NCBI GenBank assembly: GCA_017461425.1
Contig: JAFTXY010000013.1
Location: 1 to 64,000 of the forward strand
Length of the DNA stretch: 64,000 bases
Source of the DNA: Candidatus Gastranaerophilales bacterium
GTDB taxonomy: Bacteria; Cyanobacteriota; Vampirovibrionia; Gastranaerophilales; Gastranaerophilaceae
Direction of reading: 5' to 3'
The notes below the pieces were generated by a model, which saw only the letters and a program-made list of their open reading frames with translations, searched no databases and was not told the origin of the DNA. The position numbers and the translations under genes are program-made. Shown here piece by piece: positions 52,763 to 62,220 of the stretch. Within the stretch, counting starts at the first letter, position 1; every line of letters begins with the position of its first letter.

Positions 52763-54540
52763 TAAATCACATTCCCTTCAAATTCATCTCTGTCTAAAAA
52801 TGGATATAAATCCTCTAAGCTTGGGGAAATCATTGTACCATCATCCAATTTTTTTGCAGATAATTTTGGGGCAAAAATATAATCAGGAGAAAGCATAACT
52901 TCACATAAAATTGGACCAGATGAATTTAAAACATTTTTTATTTGTTCTTCCAAGTTATCTAATTTATCTATTTTTACTGTTTCAATTTCAAAAGCTTTTC
53001 CTATTTTTATAAAATCGGGTATTGAAACACCGCTATTTACAGTACAAGCAGTCATTCTGCCTTCAAAGAAATTCTTTTGGGTTTGCTGAATTGAAATATA
53101 GCCATTATTATTCAAAACAAAAAGCTTTATTGGCAAATTATAATGCTTAATTGTTTGCAATTCTTGTAAATTCATCATAATGGAGCCATCGCCTGCAAGA
53201 CATATTGTTCTTTTTAAATTATTTGCAAAACAAGCGCCAATTGCAGCAGGTAAATCATATCCCATAGAAGCATCGCCTGAATTCCAAATGTATCTTTGTC
53301 CTTTTTTAACTTTTCCAACCTGAAAAGGAACCAAAAAAGCAGTTCCATTACCACCTACAACAACTTCATCAGATGAAAATTCTTGAATTAATTTATCTAT
53401 AAAATAATACGGTTCAATTGGATTATGAGCAATTCTTTTTGCCTCTGTTAGTGGCGGATATTTTTTCTTAATATCGCTACACCAATTTAGCCAATTTTCA
53501 TTTTCAAATTTTTTGATGTCTTCTTTTAATAATTTCTGAATAAAAGTTTTGCAATCGGCATTTATTTTTACATCAGGAACAATCGTTGGTTTATCGAGTT
53601 CTGCTTTATCAATATCAACACAAACTAATTTTGCATTTTTTGCAAAATTTTCCCAATTATAACTAACTTGTCTTATATTATTTCTTGAACCAATTGATAA
53701 GACTAAATCAGCATTTTGTAATGCAAAATTTCCAGCTCTATTAGCCACTGTTCCTATTCTTGCAACAAAATTAGAATTATCATCTGATACAATATCAAAT
53801 CCATTCATAGTTGTTACTATTGGAATATTTAATTTTTCAATTAATTTATCAAATTCATCAATTGCGCCAGAAAGACGAATTCCATGTCCTGCTATAATTA
53901 GGGGTTTTTTTGAGTTGTTTAGTAATTCTTTCAATTTTATAATTTCATCATTAATGGAAGGCAGATCAATTTCATCTTCATTTTTATCATATTTTTTTAA
54001 TTTCGTTTCATCTATCATTGCCGCTTGAAGATTTATTGGAATATCAATCCAAACAGGACCTTTTCTACCATTTAGTGCAAGATAAATTGCTTTATCTAAA
54101 ACATATTTAATATCATTTGCATCAGTTAAAGAAACTGCATATTTTGTAATCGGTTTTACACAAGAAACAATATCAACTTCTTGATCGCCTAATTGTCTTA
54201 ATGAAATTTCGGGGCAACTTGATAACATTGTTTGAGTTTTTACTTGACCAGAAATATATAAAACAGGAACAGAATCACTCCATTGCCCAAAAACACCATT
54301 CAAACAATTCAATCCACCAGGACCAGTTGTTATATTAACAACTGCAAGTTCTTGATTAACCCTTGCATAACCTTCAGCAGCTATAGCACAAGCTTGTTCA
54401 TGGTGATTACAAATATATGGAATATATTTTCCAAAACTATCATTTAAATGCATTGCGCCACCACCAGAGACCATAAAAACATGGCGAATGTTATAAATCT
54501 CTTTTAATCTTTTTGCAACATAATCTGATAGTTTTATCAT
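52762..54540 (-). CDS. acetolactate-synthase-like ThDP enzyme, possible sugar-branching (YerE-like)
   Basis: The product is 592 residues. It has the acetohydroxyacid-synthase plan: N-terminal Pyr domain with Glu48 in NHHEQACAIAAEGYAR, central domain, and a C-terminal PP domain with GDGSIMMNLQELQTIKHY followed by NNNGY as the ThDP/Mg motif. Housekeeping ALS is usually in an ilv operon with a small subunit; none is here. Next to rfbF/G/H it is better explained as YerE-like, transferring a pyruvate-derived acetyl unit to a CDP-keto-deoxysugar. That is inference. Confidence 0.75.
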   Translation of the reverse strand: MIKLSDYVAKRLKEIYNIRHVFMVSGGGAMHLNDSFGKYIPYICNHHEQACAIAAEGYARVNQELAVVNITTGPGGLNCLNGVFGQWSDSVPVLYISGQVKTQTMLSSCPEISLRQLGDQEVDIVSCVKPITKYAVSLTDANDIKYVLDKAIYLALNGRKGPVWIDIPINLQAAMIDETKLKKYDKNEDEIDLPSINDEIIKLKELLNNSKKPLIIAGHGIRLSGAIDEFDKLIEKLNIPIVTTMNGFDIVSDDNSNFVARIGTVANRAGNFALQNADLVLSIGSRNNIRQVSYNWENFAKNAKLVCVDIDKAELDKPTIVPDVKINADCKTFIQKLLKEDIKKFENENWLNWCSDIKKKYPPLTEAKRIAHNPIEPYYFIDKLIQEFSSDEVVVGGNGTAFLVPFQVGKVKKGQRYIWNSGDASMGYDLPAAIGACFANNLKRTICLAGDGSIMMNLQELQTIKHYNLPIKLFVLNNNGYISIQQTQKNFFEGRMTACTVNSGVSIPDFIKIGKAFEIETVKIDKLDNLEEQIKNVLNSSGPILCEVMLSPDYIFAPKLSAKKLDDGTMISPSLEDLYPFLDRDEFEGNVI

Positions 54541-54553
54541 AATTTTCCTTTAT

Positions 54554-55372
54554 TTATTCAATAAATGCGCCTGCTTCTTTAATTGAATCTTTGTATCTTG
54601 ATTCTAGAACTTCAATTCTTTTACAATCTTCTTGAGAAATCGCATTATAAAAATTCTGTTTGTTTTTAATCCACATCAATTCAAAAGCAACAGCTTTCAA
54701 AATTCCTTTATCTGCATTTATATCTAAAAGCGCTTTTTGAGCATCAAAAATAACTTTTCTTGTTTCAAATCTATCTAAAGCTCCTTGTGGCAATCTTTTA
54801 AAAAATGGCAACGACATAGCTGAAACCCCACCGCCAATAACTAATTCTTTATTGTATTTTTTTGTAATTTCAGCAATTTTATACGCATAATCAAAAATTA
54901 TTTCATGATTTATATCATCTTTGCTCATACCCAAAGAACCTGTCATATCGGTTCTACCCATAACAATACCTGTTAAATCAGAAGCAAAATCGCTTTCTAA
55001 AATTTCTTCTAAACAATTGAAACCATACTTTGTTTCTATATTTATCAAAAATTTCATCTCATTTCTTTCATCTTCAGGAAAAGCCATTTTTGCTGCTTGA
55101 AGATATTTTTTAGCCGCATAAGGAGATTCTATCATTGGCGCAACAATAGTACTCACACCAATTGTTCTTGCATCATACATATCTTTCAATGCTTCACAAC
55201 CGCCAATTTTTATTGTTAAATCAAGCCCAGCTCTAGTAACAACCTCTTTTAATCTTAAAGCTTCTTCTAATCTTGTGCCTTCGGCTTCAAATTCTGCTTT
55301 TATACCTAAAACATGATGATTTTCTTTTAAATCAAGCAATGTCTCTACCATTTTCTTTTCTAAAAAATTCAT
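54554..55372 (-). CDS. HpcH/HpaI aldolase/citrate lyase-family protein
   Basis: The product is 272 residues. The TIM-barrel family pattern is visible: HVLGIKAEFEAEGTRLEEAL, IVAPMIESPYAAKKYLQAA, KFLINIETKYGFNCLEEIL and the metal-site MGRTDMTGSLG. These enzymes cleave or join pyruvate/oxaloacetate-type units. In this operon it may make or break the carbon extension of the deoxysugar, or supply the donor for the ThDP enzyme. The substrate is unknown. The RBS GAGGAAA precedes the ATG. Confidence 0.8.
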   Translation of the reverse strand: MNFLEKKMVETLLDLKENHHVLGIKAEFEAEGTRLEEALRLKEVVTRAGLDLTIKIGGCEALKDMYDARTIGVSTIVAPMIESPYAAKKYLQAAKMAFPEDERNEMKFLINIETKYGFNCLEEILESDFASDLTGIVMGRTDMTGSLGMSKDDINHEIIFDYAYKIAEITKKYNKELVIGGGVSAMSLPFFKRLPQGALDRFETRKVIFDAQKALLDINADKGILKAVAFELMWIKNKQNFYNAISQEDCKRIEVLESRYKDSIKEAGAFIE

Positions 55373-55384
55373 AAGGTTTCCTCG

Positions 55385-56164
55385 CTATTTTTGCCATAAA
55401 GCCCAAGGGGCACTATCATTTTGCCATAAGGCGGTTAATTCATTTTTATCTCTTAATGTATCCATTGGCTGCCAAAAACCAAGGTGTTTATATGCGTTTA
55501 ACTGATTATCTTTTGCAAGATTTTCTAATGGTTCTTTTTCAAAAGTTATATCATCACCATCTTTTATGTAATTTAAAACTTCTGGTTCGCAAACAAAATA
55601 TCCACCATTAATCCAACTTTCTTCACCTTTTGGTTTTTCCATAAATGATGTTATCATATCATTTTCTTTTATAACCAAAGCCCCAAATCTTCCTGCCAAT
55701 TGAACAGCAGACATTGTAATTAATTTTTTTGAATTTTCGTGTGCTTTTATTGTTTCTAGAATATTTATATCAGATATTCCATCCCCATATGTTAATAAAA
55801 ATCTTTCATTTCCAATATGCTCGCTAGCTTTTTTTATACGACTTCCTGTCATTGTATTTTCGCCAGTATAAAGCATAGTAACCCTCCAAGGTTCTTGGCG
55901 AGTCTTATGAATTTCAACACTATTACTTACCATATCAACAGTAACATCTGAATATCTCGTATAATAATTAATAAAATAATCTTTAATTATATGAGATTTA
56001 TAGCCTGTTAATATAATAAAATCGTTAAAGCCATAATAAGAATAAAGTTTCATTATGTGCCATAAAATTGGGCGCCCCCCAATTTCAACCATTGGTTTTG
56101 GTTTTAATTCAGTTTCCTCGGAAAGCCTTGTTCCTAATCCGCCAGCAAGTATTAAAACCTTCAT
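55385..56164 (-). CDS. rfbF: glucose-1-phosphate cytidylyltransferase
   Basis: The product is 259 residues. The nucleotidyltransferase motif LAGGLGTRLSEETELKPKPM and RfbF-specific MLYTGENTMTGSRIKKA, LLTYGDGISDIN and WINGGYFVCEPEV are visible. It makes CDP-glucose for RfbG. The ATG at 56164 is used because AAAGG lies seven bases upstream. Confidence 0.94.
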   Translation of the reverse strand: MKVLILAGGLGTRLSEETELKPKPMVEIGGRPILWHIMKLYSYYGFNDFIILTGYKSHIIKDYFINYYTRYSDVTVDMVSNSVEIHKTRQEPWRVTMLYTGENTMTGSRIKKASEHIGNERFLLTYGDGISDINILETIKAHENSKKLITMSAVQLAGRFGALVIKENDMITSFMEKPKGEESWINGGYFVCEPEVLNYIKDGDDITFEKEPLENLAKDNQLNAYKHLGFWQPMDTLRDKNELTALWQNDSAPWALWQK

Positions 56165-56176
56165 AAACAACCTTTC

Positions 56177-56953
56177 TTATAATGCCCATATTTCTTTAAC
56201 AAGAGTAATAAAAGATTTTTTAACCAATGGTTTTATCTTTATTTTTTTACCTTTTAATAAATCAAAATATAAATCTTCGATAATTGAAATATAATTTTTA
56301 GTAGTAACTATTACATAATCTGGCTTGATATTTTCAATATCACTTGGTGCAATTGTTTTATATCCAAGAAATTCTTCATTTTGGCAGTATATTTCAAATT
56401 TTTTATCAGCAATTCCTATAACATTTATTCCTGAAATATCGAAATATTTCATGATAACTTCAAGATATATTCCTGCACCATAAAATACGACTTTTTTATT
56501 TTTCAATTTTTTAATCAACTTAGGAAGAGTTTTGTCAAATTTATGTTTAAATAAATAATTTAAATTAGCTCTTTCTTCTTTTATGTCTTCAACAAACACT
56601 GTCTTGATTTTTTCTTCACAAATTCCTACTTTTGCAGAAAGATAATTTAAAATTGGGGCTGTATATTCATTTGTAACCAAGATATAATCATAATTTTCTT
56701 CAGTAATTTTTTCAGGAGAAATAGCTTTTAAATTAAGAAAAGATTTAACGTTAGCATTTTCAAATTTTTTATCAGCAATTGCAACAATATCAAGCTTTTT
56801 TATTAAATCAAATCTTTTATTTAATTCAATAAAACCCTCGCCAGCGCCATACAATAAAATTCTTTTCCCAGATATTTCAGATAACAAAATTTCAAGATGA
56901 TTTTTAAATTCATCAAGCTTTGTTTTTGCTAAAAAATATTTACTTAACACCAT
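56177..56953 (-). CDS. tandem Rossmann-domain protein of the glycan operon
   Basis: The product is 258 residues. Two copies of one domain occupy about 29-130 and 140-245. Each has K[RK][IV][LV][LF]YGAG near its start, then [VI][AG]IADKKFE, then an I[AS]P...YDYILVT/DYVIVTT strand. The domain is like the C-terminal module of some sugar methyltransferases and of the glycosyltransferase at 46816. It may bind a nucleotide sugar or NAD. There is no catalytic motif I can name. Confidence 0.7.
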   Translation of the reverse strand: MVLSKYFLAKTKLDEFKNHLEILLSEISGKRILLYGAGEGFIELNKRFDLIKKLDIVAIADKKFENANVKSFLNLKAISPEKITEENYDYILVTNEYTAPILNYLSAKVGICEEKIKTVFVEDIKEERANLNYLFKHKFDKTLPKLIKKLKNKKVVFYGAGIYLEVIMKYFDISGINVIGIADKKFEIYCQNEEFLGYKTIAPSDIENIKPDYVIVTTKNYISIIEDLYFDLLKGKKIKIKPLVKKSFITLVKEIWAL

Positions 56954-57000
56954 AAACTCCTTTTTAGAAAAATTCTATCATAATTAATTTCTTTAAACAA

Positions 57001-58260
57001 TTATATTTGAATATCTTTTAAGATAATATTTAAGATGTTTTCGGCAGCATTTGCATCAAAATTCATTTCATTATAAAGCTTTTGTCTTGCGCCAGATAAA
57101 ATGTCATTTTCAGGAAGAATTTGTAAATGTTTTTCTAATTCTTCTAGATTATAAATAGAAAAATATGTTTTCAATATTGGATTATTTGAATTTTTCATTT
57201 TTGAATTTTCACTAATCAAATGTATTAATGGTTTTTTAGTTGCAAAATATTCACCTAAAAAAGACCCACAATCTGTAATCATCATTTTTGATTTATTAAA
57301 TAATTCTAAATAATCACCACTTTCATATCTTATTCCAATTTCATCCCAAGCTTCATAATATTCTTTGACTTCTTTTTTTGTCATAATTTTATTATCGATT
57401 AATGCCTTAAAAAGCAGAGGATGCGGTTTGAAAATCCATTTTTGATTAGATTTTTTTGCATATTCTAAAATATATTTTCCACTCCAATCAAATGTGCTAT
57501 AACCTAGTCCAATTCCATTCACAGACCAATGCGGAGCATAAATTATATATTCGTTTTCATTTGAATTAGATTTAAAATTATCAAATAAAGGATAACCTGA
57601 AACAAAAAGGTTTTCTCCATTGTTTTCCATATTTTTAGCATATTTTTCTTTTGTTTGTTTATCGAAAACAAAATAATAATTAATATATTTATAAAATCTT
57701 AAATAATAATCCATTTCTAAAGTTTCAATCGGAAAATAATATGGAATATATGCGCTTAGCGCAAATTTTGAACATCTCGTTGGACCTTGCGATGTTTCAA
57801 TATACCATGGATGTTGATAAAAAATTATATCAGGTTTAAATTTTTCAAAAGAAATAAATTTTTCTTTTTTAATATCATATGCATATTTAACATTTAATTT
57901 TTTATTTTTAAAAAATTCATATGTATTAACAACTTCTTCTATCGTTTGATAGCTTGGATTATCAAAGTTTTTTGCAGCTGTTTTTGTAACCAAAATTAAT
58001 GGGTTAAATCTTTCATCTTTTAAGAATACATCATAAAGCGATTGGCATTTCCATTTGGTTTTGTCATATACATAAAAAACTATATTTATTTTTTTATTAT
58101 TTTTTAGTTTTTTTTGTATTTTTTTTATAACTAATGGTTTATTTTTTTTAACATAATTGATATTTTGTTGAATTTTTTTATTATAAAAATAATCTTTAAG
58201 CTTGTTATTTTTAAAGATTTTAAAAAGAAAATTTCCAATATTTTCGTAAGGTATAAACAT
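57001..58260 (-). CDS. CDP-glycerol glycerophosphotransferase-like protein
   Basis: The product is 419 residues. CDP-Glyphos family features are IFYQHPWYIETSQGPTR, YYFVFDKQTKEKYAKN, YIIYAPHWSVNG, WIFKPHPLL and MMITDCGSFLGEYFATKKP with the conserved Asp-Ser pair. It may transfer glycerol- or ribitol-phosphate, or a sugar, to the growing glycan at the inner face of the membrane. It is the first gene of the glycan operon with a consensus promoter seven bases before the ATG. Confidence 0.8.
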   Translation of the reverse strand: MFIPYENIGNFLFKIFKNNKLKDYFYNKKIQQNINYVKKNKPLVIKKIQKKLKNNKKINIVFYVYDKTKWKCQSLYDVFLKDERFNPLILVTKTAAKNFDNPSYQTIEEVVNTYEFFKNKKLNVKYAYDIKKEKFISFEKFKPDIIFYQHPWYIETSQGPTRCSKFALSAYIPYYFPIETLEMDYYLRFYKYINYYFVFDKQTKEKYAKNMENNGENLFVSGYPLFDNFKSNSNENEYIIYAPHWSVNGIGLGYSTFDWSGKYILEYAKKSNQKWIFKPHPLLFKALIDNKIMTKKEVKEYYEAWDEIGIRYESGDYLELFNKSKMMITDCGSFLGEYFATKKPLIHLISENSKMKNSNNPILKTYFSIYNLEELEKHLQILPENDILSGARQKLYNEMNFDANAAENILNIILKDIQI

Positions 58261-58267
58261 TACAAGG

Positions 58268-58296
58268 ATTATATAAAATTAGAAAAATTGTGTCAA
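58268..58296 (-). promoter_or_regulatory. perfect-consensus promoter of the glycan operon, leaderless start
   Basis: On the minus strand, TTGACA (58291-58296), exactly 17 bases, TATAAT (58268-58273), then seven bases and ATG at 58260. No Shine-Dalgarno is present. Confidence 0.75.
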
Positions 58297-58319
58297 TTTA
58301 GGTTAATCAGTAAAAACGT

Positions 58320-58868
58320 TTAAAATTTAACAGCACCTTGTCTTAAAATTTTATAACCTTGTTTTTCACAAAGTATAACTGTTGAAGGGAGATTTTCATT
58401 TTCTATATCATCAATTGGTTCTATAACATTTGCAACATTAGAAAATTTTTCTAACGCCTCTTTGTAATTTTTTACAGGAGGCTCGTTTGAGATATTGCAA
58501 GACGTTGTTGCCAAAACTCTTCCATCTATATTTGAAACAAGTTTTCTAAAATCATCACTATCAGGAATTCTTACACCAACAGTTGAAGAATTAGATGTTA
58601 TTTCATAAGAACATAAATCAGATTTTTCAAATATTAAAGTCAATCCGCCAGGAAGATATTTTTCAATTAAATCATAAGCATAATCTGGAATTTCTTTAAT
58701 ATATTTTTTTAAATATTCAAAAGAATCGCTCATCAATATCAAAGGTTTTTTTAAATCTCGTTTTTTTATTTCGTATATTTTTTTGATACCCTCAATATTA
58801 TCTGGTTCAACTCCAAAACCCCAAACAGTATCAGTTTTAAAAGCATAGACCATTTTATTAGACTGCAT
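58320..58868 (-). CDS. Sua5/YciO/YrdC protein (threonylcarbamoyl-AMP synthase)
   Basis: The product is 182 residues. YrdC signatures are FKTDTVWGFGVEP, KKRDLKKPLILMSDS, YLPGGLTLIFEKSD and VGVRIPDSDDF. It makes threonylcarbamoyl-AMP for t6A37 modification of tRNAs reading ANN codons. Short form, without the Sua5 C-terminal domain. The first ATG has AAGGA and overlaps murJ by 11 bases. Confidence 0.85.
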   Translation of the reverse strand: MQSNKMVYAFKTDTVWGFGVEPDNIEGIKKIYEIKKRDLKKPLILMSDSFEYLKKYIKEIPDYAYDLIEKYLPGGLTLIFEKSDLCSYEITSNSSTVGVRIPDSDDFRKLVSNIDGRVLATTSCNISNEPPVKNYKEALEKFSNVANVIEPIDDIENENLPSTVILCEKQGYKILRQGAVKF

Positions 58869-60474
58869 CTTTTTTCCTTTTTATAAATTTGTTTACAAGC
58901 TTTTCTTTTACATCTTGCATATATTCAATTTTTAAAATGTAAGATGAAATTATATATGCCAACAAAGAAGCACCAAATACTATTGCAACTTTAACTATTT
59001 TTAGAATAAAGCTATCTAATAAAACTTTTTCTAAAATTATATTTACAAAATCACCAATCAAAAATGCAATTGCTGCCGCTATAACAATTTTTATAATTTG
59101 AGATAAAAATGCTCTATAACCAATTGAAATTTTCTTTCTAATTAAAATAGCTAAAATTGTGCCATTGATTAAGGTGATTATTGTTGTAGATAATGCAATA
59201 CCATTAATTCCCATAGGTCCAACCAAGAGCGAATTAAATATTAATTTTAAAAATATAGAGCCTATTGCAATATAAAACGGGGTTTTTGAATCGTTAAATG
59301 AATAATACAATCTTGTAATAGAATCTCTAAACATATATGGGATAATCGATAAAGAAATAAAGAATAGTACTTCTGATACCATTAATGTTGCACTATGAGA
59401 AAAAGCTCCTCTTTCAAGCGCAAGAGATATTAAATCTACTCTTGAAATAAATATGAATATCATCAAATAAGCACCAACAAAAATCAGTGAACCAACACCT
59501 TTATTAAAATAATGTCTTACTTCATCAAATTTTTCTTGGACAACTAAACGAGAGAATAAAGGAAACAAAGGAACTAATAGTGCCGATAACATCAAACCAA
59601 CAGGAAATTGAAATATTCTATTTGCATAGCCATATGCTGTCCATTGACCTTCAGCAAGGCTTGAAGCGAAGAAAATATCAACATAAATTCCAATTTGTCC
59701 GATAGTTGAAGATAAAAACGCTGGCATTAATAACTCTAATATATCTTTAAAATTTTTATTATTAAAAAAATCAAAACAAGGCTTAAAAGTGTAACCCAAT
59801 TTAATCACAAAAGGAGTTTGTAAAAGCATTTGCAGTAAAGCGCCAATAGTTGTACCTATTGCAAGATAAAAACCTGTATCATCACCTTTTGAGAAAAATA
59901 AGGTCAAAATTATCCCAAAAGATAGCATTGATGGAGCAATGTTTGGTAATAAATAATGATTATATGTAACTAAAATTCCATAATACAACCCCAACAATGC
60001 ACCAACTAATATAACAGGTGACATTATTTTTAAATGCTGCGCTGCAAGCATAGTTAACTCAGGGCTTGCTTGCGAAATTATTATATTCATAACCTGCGTC
60101 GGGAAAAAGAAACAAATTAAAGCAATAGCCCCAAAAATCAATATAGAAAATGTTTCATATGTGTTAAATAATTTTTTAACGTTTAATTCTGGTTTTATGT
60201 TGAAATTTTTAATTATTTTTGAAAACACACTAACTGTTGCGCTATGAAACGGTCCGCCCATTCCACCAAGAATAACAATTGCAAGAGCAGGAATTTGATA
60301 TGCATAAAAATAAGCATCAGAAACCAAACTTGCTCCATAATAATTTGCAACAACGATATCTCTTAAAAAACCTGCAATTTTAGATAATAAAATCACAATA
60401 ACTATAAGCCCAGCGCTCTTTAAAAGATTTGGACGATTATCGTTTACTTTTTCTGCAATTTCTTCTTGAGCCAT
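58858..60474 (-). CDS. murJ: lipid II flippase MurJ (MVF family)
   Basis: The product is 538 residues with about 14 membrane helices. MurJ/MviN features are SKIAGFLRDIVVANYYGASL near the N-terminus, FFASSLAEGQWTAYGYANRI with conserved polar residues, and LYYSFNDSKTPFYIAIGSI. It flips the peptidoglycan precursor lipid II across the inner membrane. The GAAATTGC-rich N-terminal 25 residues precede the first helix. It overlaps spoIID by one base and the YrdC gene by 11. Confidence 0.9.
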   Translation of the reverse strand: MAQEEIAEKVNDNRPNLLKSAGLIVIVILLSKIAGFLRDIVVANYYGASLVSDAYFYAYQIPALAIVILGGMGGPFHSATVSVFSKIIKNFNIKPELNVKKLFNTYETFSILIFGAIALICFFFPTQVMNIIISQASPELTMLAAQHLKIMSPVILVGALLGLYYGILVTYNHYLLPNIAPSMLSFGIILTLFFSKGDDTGFYLAIGTTIGALLQMLLQTPFVIKLGYTFKPCFDFFNNKNFKDILELLMPAFLSSTIGQIGIYVDIFFASSLAEGQWTAYGYANRIFQFPVGLMLSALLVPLFPLFSRLVVQEKFDEVRHYFNKGVGSLIFVGAYLMIFIFISRVDLISLALERGAFSHSATLMVSEVLFFISLSIIPYMFRDSITRLYYSFNDSKTPFYIAIGSIFLKLIFNSLLVGPMGINGIALSTTIITLINGTILAILIRKKISIGYRAFLSQIIKIVIAAAIAFLIGDFVNIILEKVLLDSFILKIVKVAIVFGASLLAYIISSYILKIEYMQDVKEKLVNKFIKRKKDAV

Positions 60475-62150
60475 TATAAAAATTCCACACGATAAACAAC
60501 TTCTCTTCCTTTGTATTCTCTGTTTAAAGGAAGAAAATTAATTACATTTAAACCAGATTTCAAATATTGAGTGATATTTATTTTAACTAATTTATTTCTA
60601 GATGCACTTGTTGTATCTAGAAATTCAAATTCGTTTATTTTAAACGGAAACAAATCAACATTTCTATCGTTATTTATGATTAAATAAGCCTCTTTAAAAT
60701 TTTCATCATCAAAATAAAATTCAGTTTTATATGACATATTATGTTCATTGTATAAAACTTCCTTTGGGACTGTTGAAATATTTATACCAGTATAATAATG
60801 TTTTAAAATTTCAGGATATTTTTTACCCATTTTTGCTAAATTTGATGCACCAAATTGACTCATTCCAACACCATGACCAAACCCGCCACCTGTGATTATA
60901 AATTTTTCAGGATATTTATCGTCCCCAAAAGAATCAAATAATTTTATTCCAGTGCCTTCTGTATCAACTTCTAAATTTTCTTTTCCTTTGGTTTCTATAA
61001 AAAAGTTTGCACTAGGCAATATTGTATTATTTTTCTTTAAGACTCTTCTAATTCCCAATTCTTTTTTAACGACATAATCTTCTTCTTTTGTTGAAATTAA
61101 TAGCTCAGTAATTTTTCCAGATTGGGTTCTTTTTAATGGTTTAATTTCTTTTAAACCTATTAATTTAATATCGCCATCATATTTTGGTTCAACCAATCCA
61201 GCTTTTGATTGCTGTTGTAATGTTGTGTGCAATATTTCTTCTAATTCTTTTCTATCAAATTCAAAACTCCATCTAAATTTTGGAGAATTAATATCTAATC
61301 CATTATCTTTTTTAGAATAAAACTCTACAACATCATCTTCCGATTTTAAGGGTTTTTGCTTATCAAAATCTGGGCGAGATTTTAAATAAGGATGCAAATC
61401 TGGCATATTTCCTTGAGCAAAAACATCAACCCAATTATCAGTTATGCCACCAGATGTTGAAAAATATTGCGCCATAATAGGCTTTTCATTATACAAAGCA
61501 TATATTCCATTTGTTTCATCAACCGCCTTATCAGTTATTTCTCTATATGAATTTGCTCCATAATAAACTTGTGCTGCAGTTGAATCAACCAAATCATAAT
61601 TTAAATCCATATTAGCATTTAATGCATAATTTCTTGCTGCAATCGCTTGTGCTTTAAGAGCTTCTAACCCAAAAGAAACAGGCATTTCGTTTGGAACAAC
61701 TCCTTTAAGGTAATTTTGCATATCAACAATATTAATCAAATTAAAACTTTCATAATCCTTATAAAGTCTTAATTCAAACATTCCATTATATTTTGCAGGT
61801 TGCCCTTTTCTATTTAGATCCAAAAGTTCTAATTGAGAATTTGAACTAATCAATAATGGACCTTGTAGATTTTCATATTTCAATTCATCATCAACAAAAA
61901 CTTGAAACAAACTGTTGCCCATAATTATTTCAACAACTTTATTTTCTGAAATTTCTCCCGATTGATTTTGTTGCGATAAATCGATAATTTTAATAGGACT
62001 TTTTGATGATATTTTCACATTTTTATGATTAAATCTTGAAAAATTTTGGTCAGAAATTGCAACTCTTACAACTTTTTTTTCTTCTATTGCTAATGCGGAA
62101 AACGCAAAAAATAAACTTAAAAATAATACTAATAATAATTTAATTCTCAT
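60474..62150 (-). CDS. SpoIID/LytB-domain protein
   Basis: The product is 558 residues. A signal peptide (MRIKLLLVLFLSLFFAFSALA) is followed at about 140-330 by the SpoIID domain: MQNYLKGVVPNEMPVSFGLE, ALKAQAIAARNYAL, QYFSTSGGITDNW. A second SpoIID half is at about 415-450 (GGGFGHGVGMSQFGASNLAK). SpoIID is a lytic transglycosylase on denuded glycan; in non-spore-formers such proteins act in wall or amidase control. Coupling with murJ supports a cell-wall role. TAAAAT lies eight bases before the ATG. Confidence 0.87.
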   Translation of the reverse strand: MRIKLLLVLFLSLFFAFSALAIEEKKVVRVAISDQNFSRFNHKNVKISSKSPIKIIDLSQQNQSGEISENKVVEIIMGNSLFQVFVDDELKYENLQGPLLISSNSQLELLDLNRKGQPAKYNGMFELRLYKDYESFNLINIVDMQNYLKGVVPNEMPVSFGLEALKAQAIAARNYALNANMDLNYDLVDSTAAQVYYGANSYREITDKAVDETNGIYALYNEKPIMAQYFSTSGGITDNWVDVFAQGNMPDLHPYLKSRPDFDKQKPLKSEDDVVEFYSKKDNGLDINSPKFRWSFEFDRKELEEILHTTLQQQSKAGLVEPKYDGDIKLIGLKEIKPLKRTQSGKITELLISTKEEDYVVKKELGIRRVLKKNNTILPSANFFIETKGKENLEVDTEGTGIKLFDSFGDDKYPEKFIITGGGFGHGVGMSQFGASNLAKMGKKYPEILKHYYTGINISTVPKEVLYNEHNMSYKTEFYFDDENFKEAYLIINNDRNVDLFPFKINEFEFLDTTSASRNKLVKINITQYLKSGLNVINFLPLNREYKGREVVYRVEFL

Positions 62151-62220
62151 AATTAATAATTTTACAATTAAAAATTATTAATGTAAAATAAATAATGTTT
62201 ATCGCTTACGGAGGAAAATA

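Noticed and set aside
52762-54540. Housekeeping acetolactate synthase (ilvB)
   Set aside because: No small subunit or other ilv genes nearby. The context is entirely deoxysugar and glycan synthesis. Not fully excluded.
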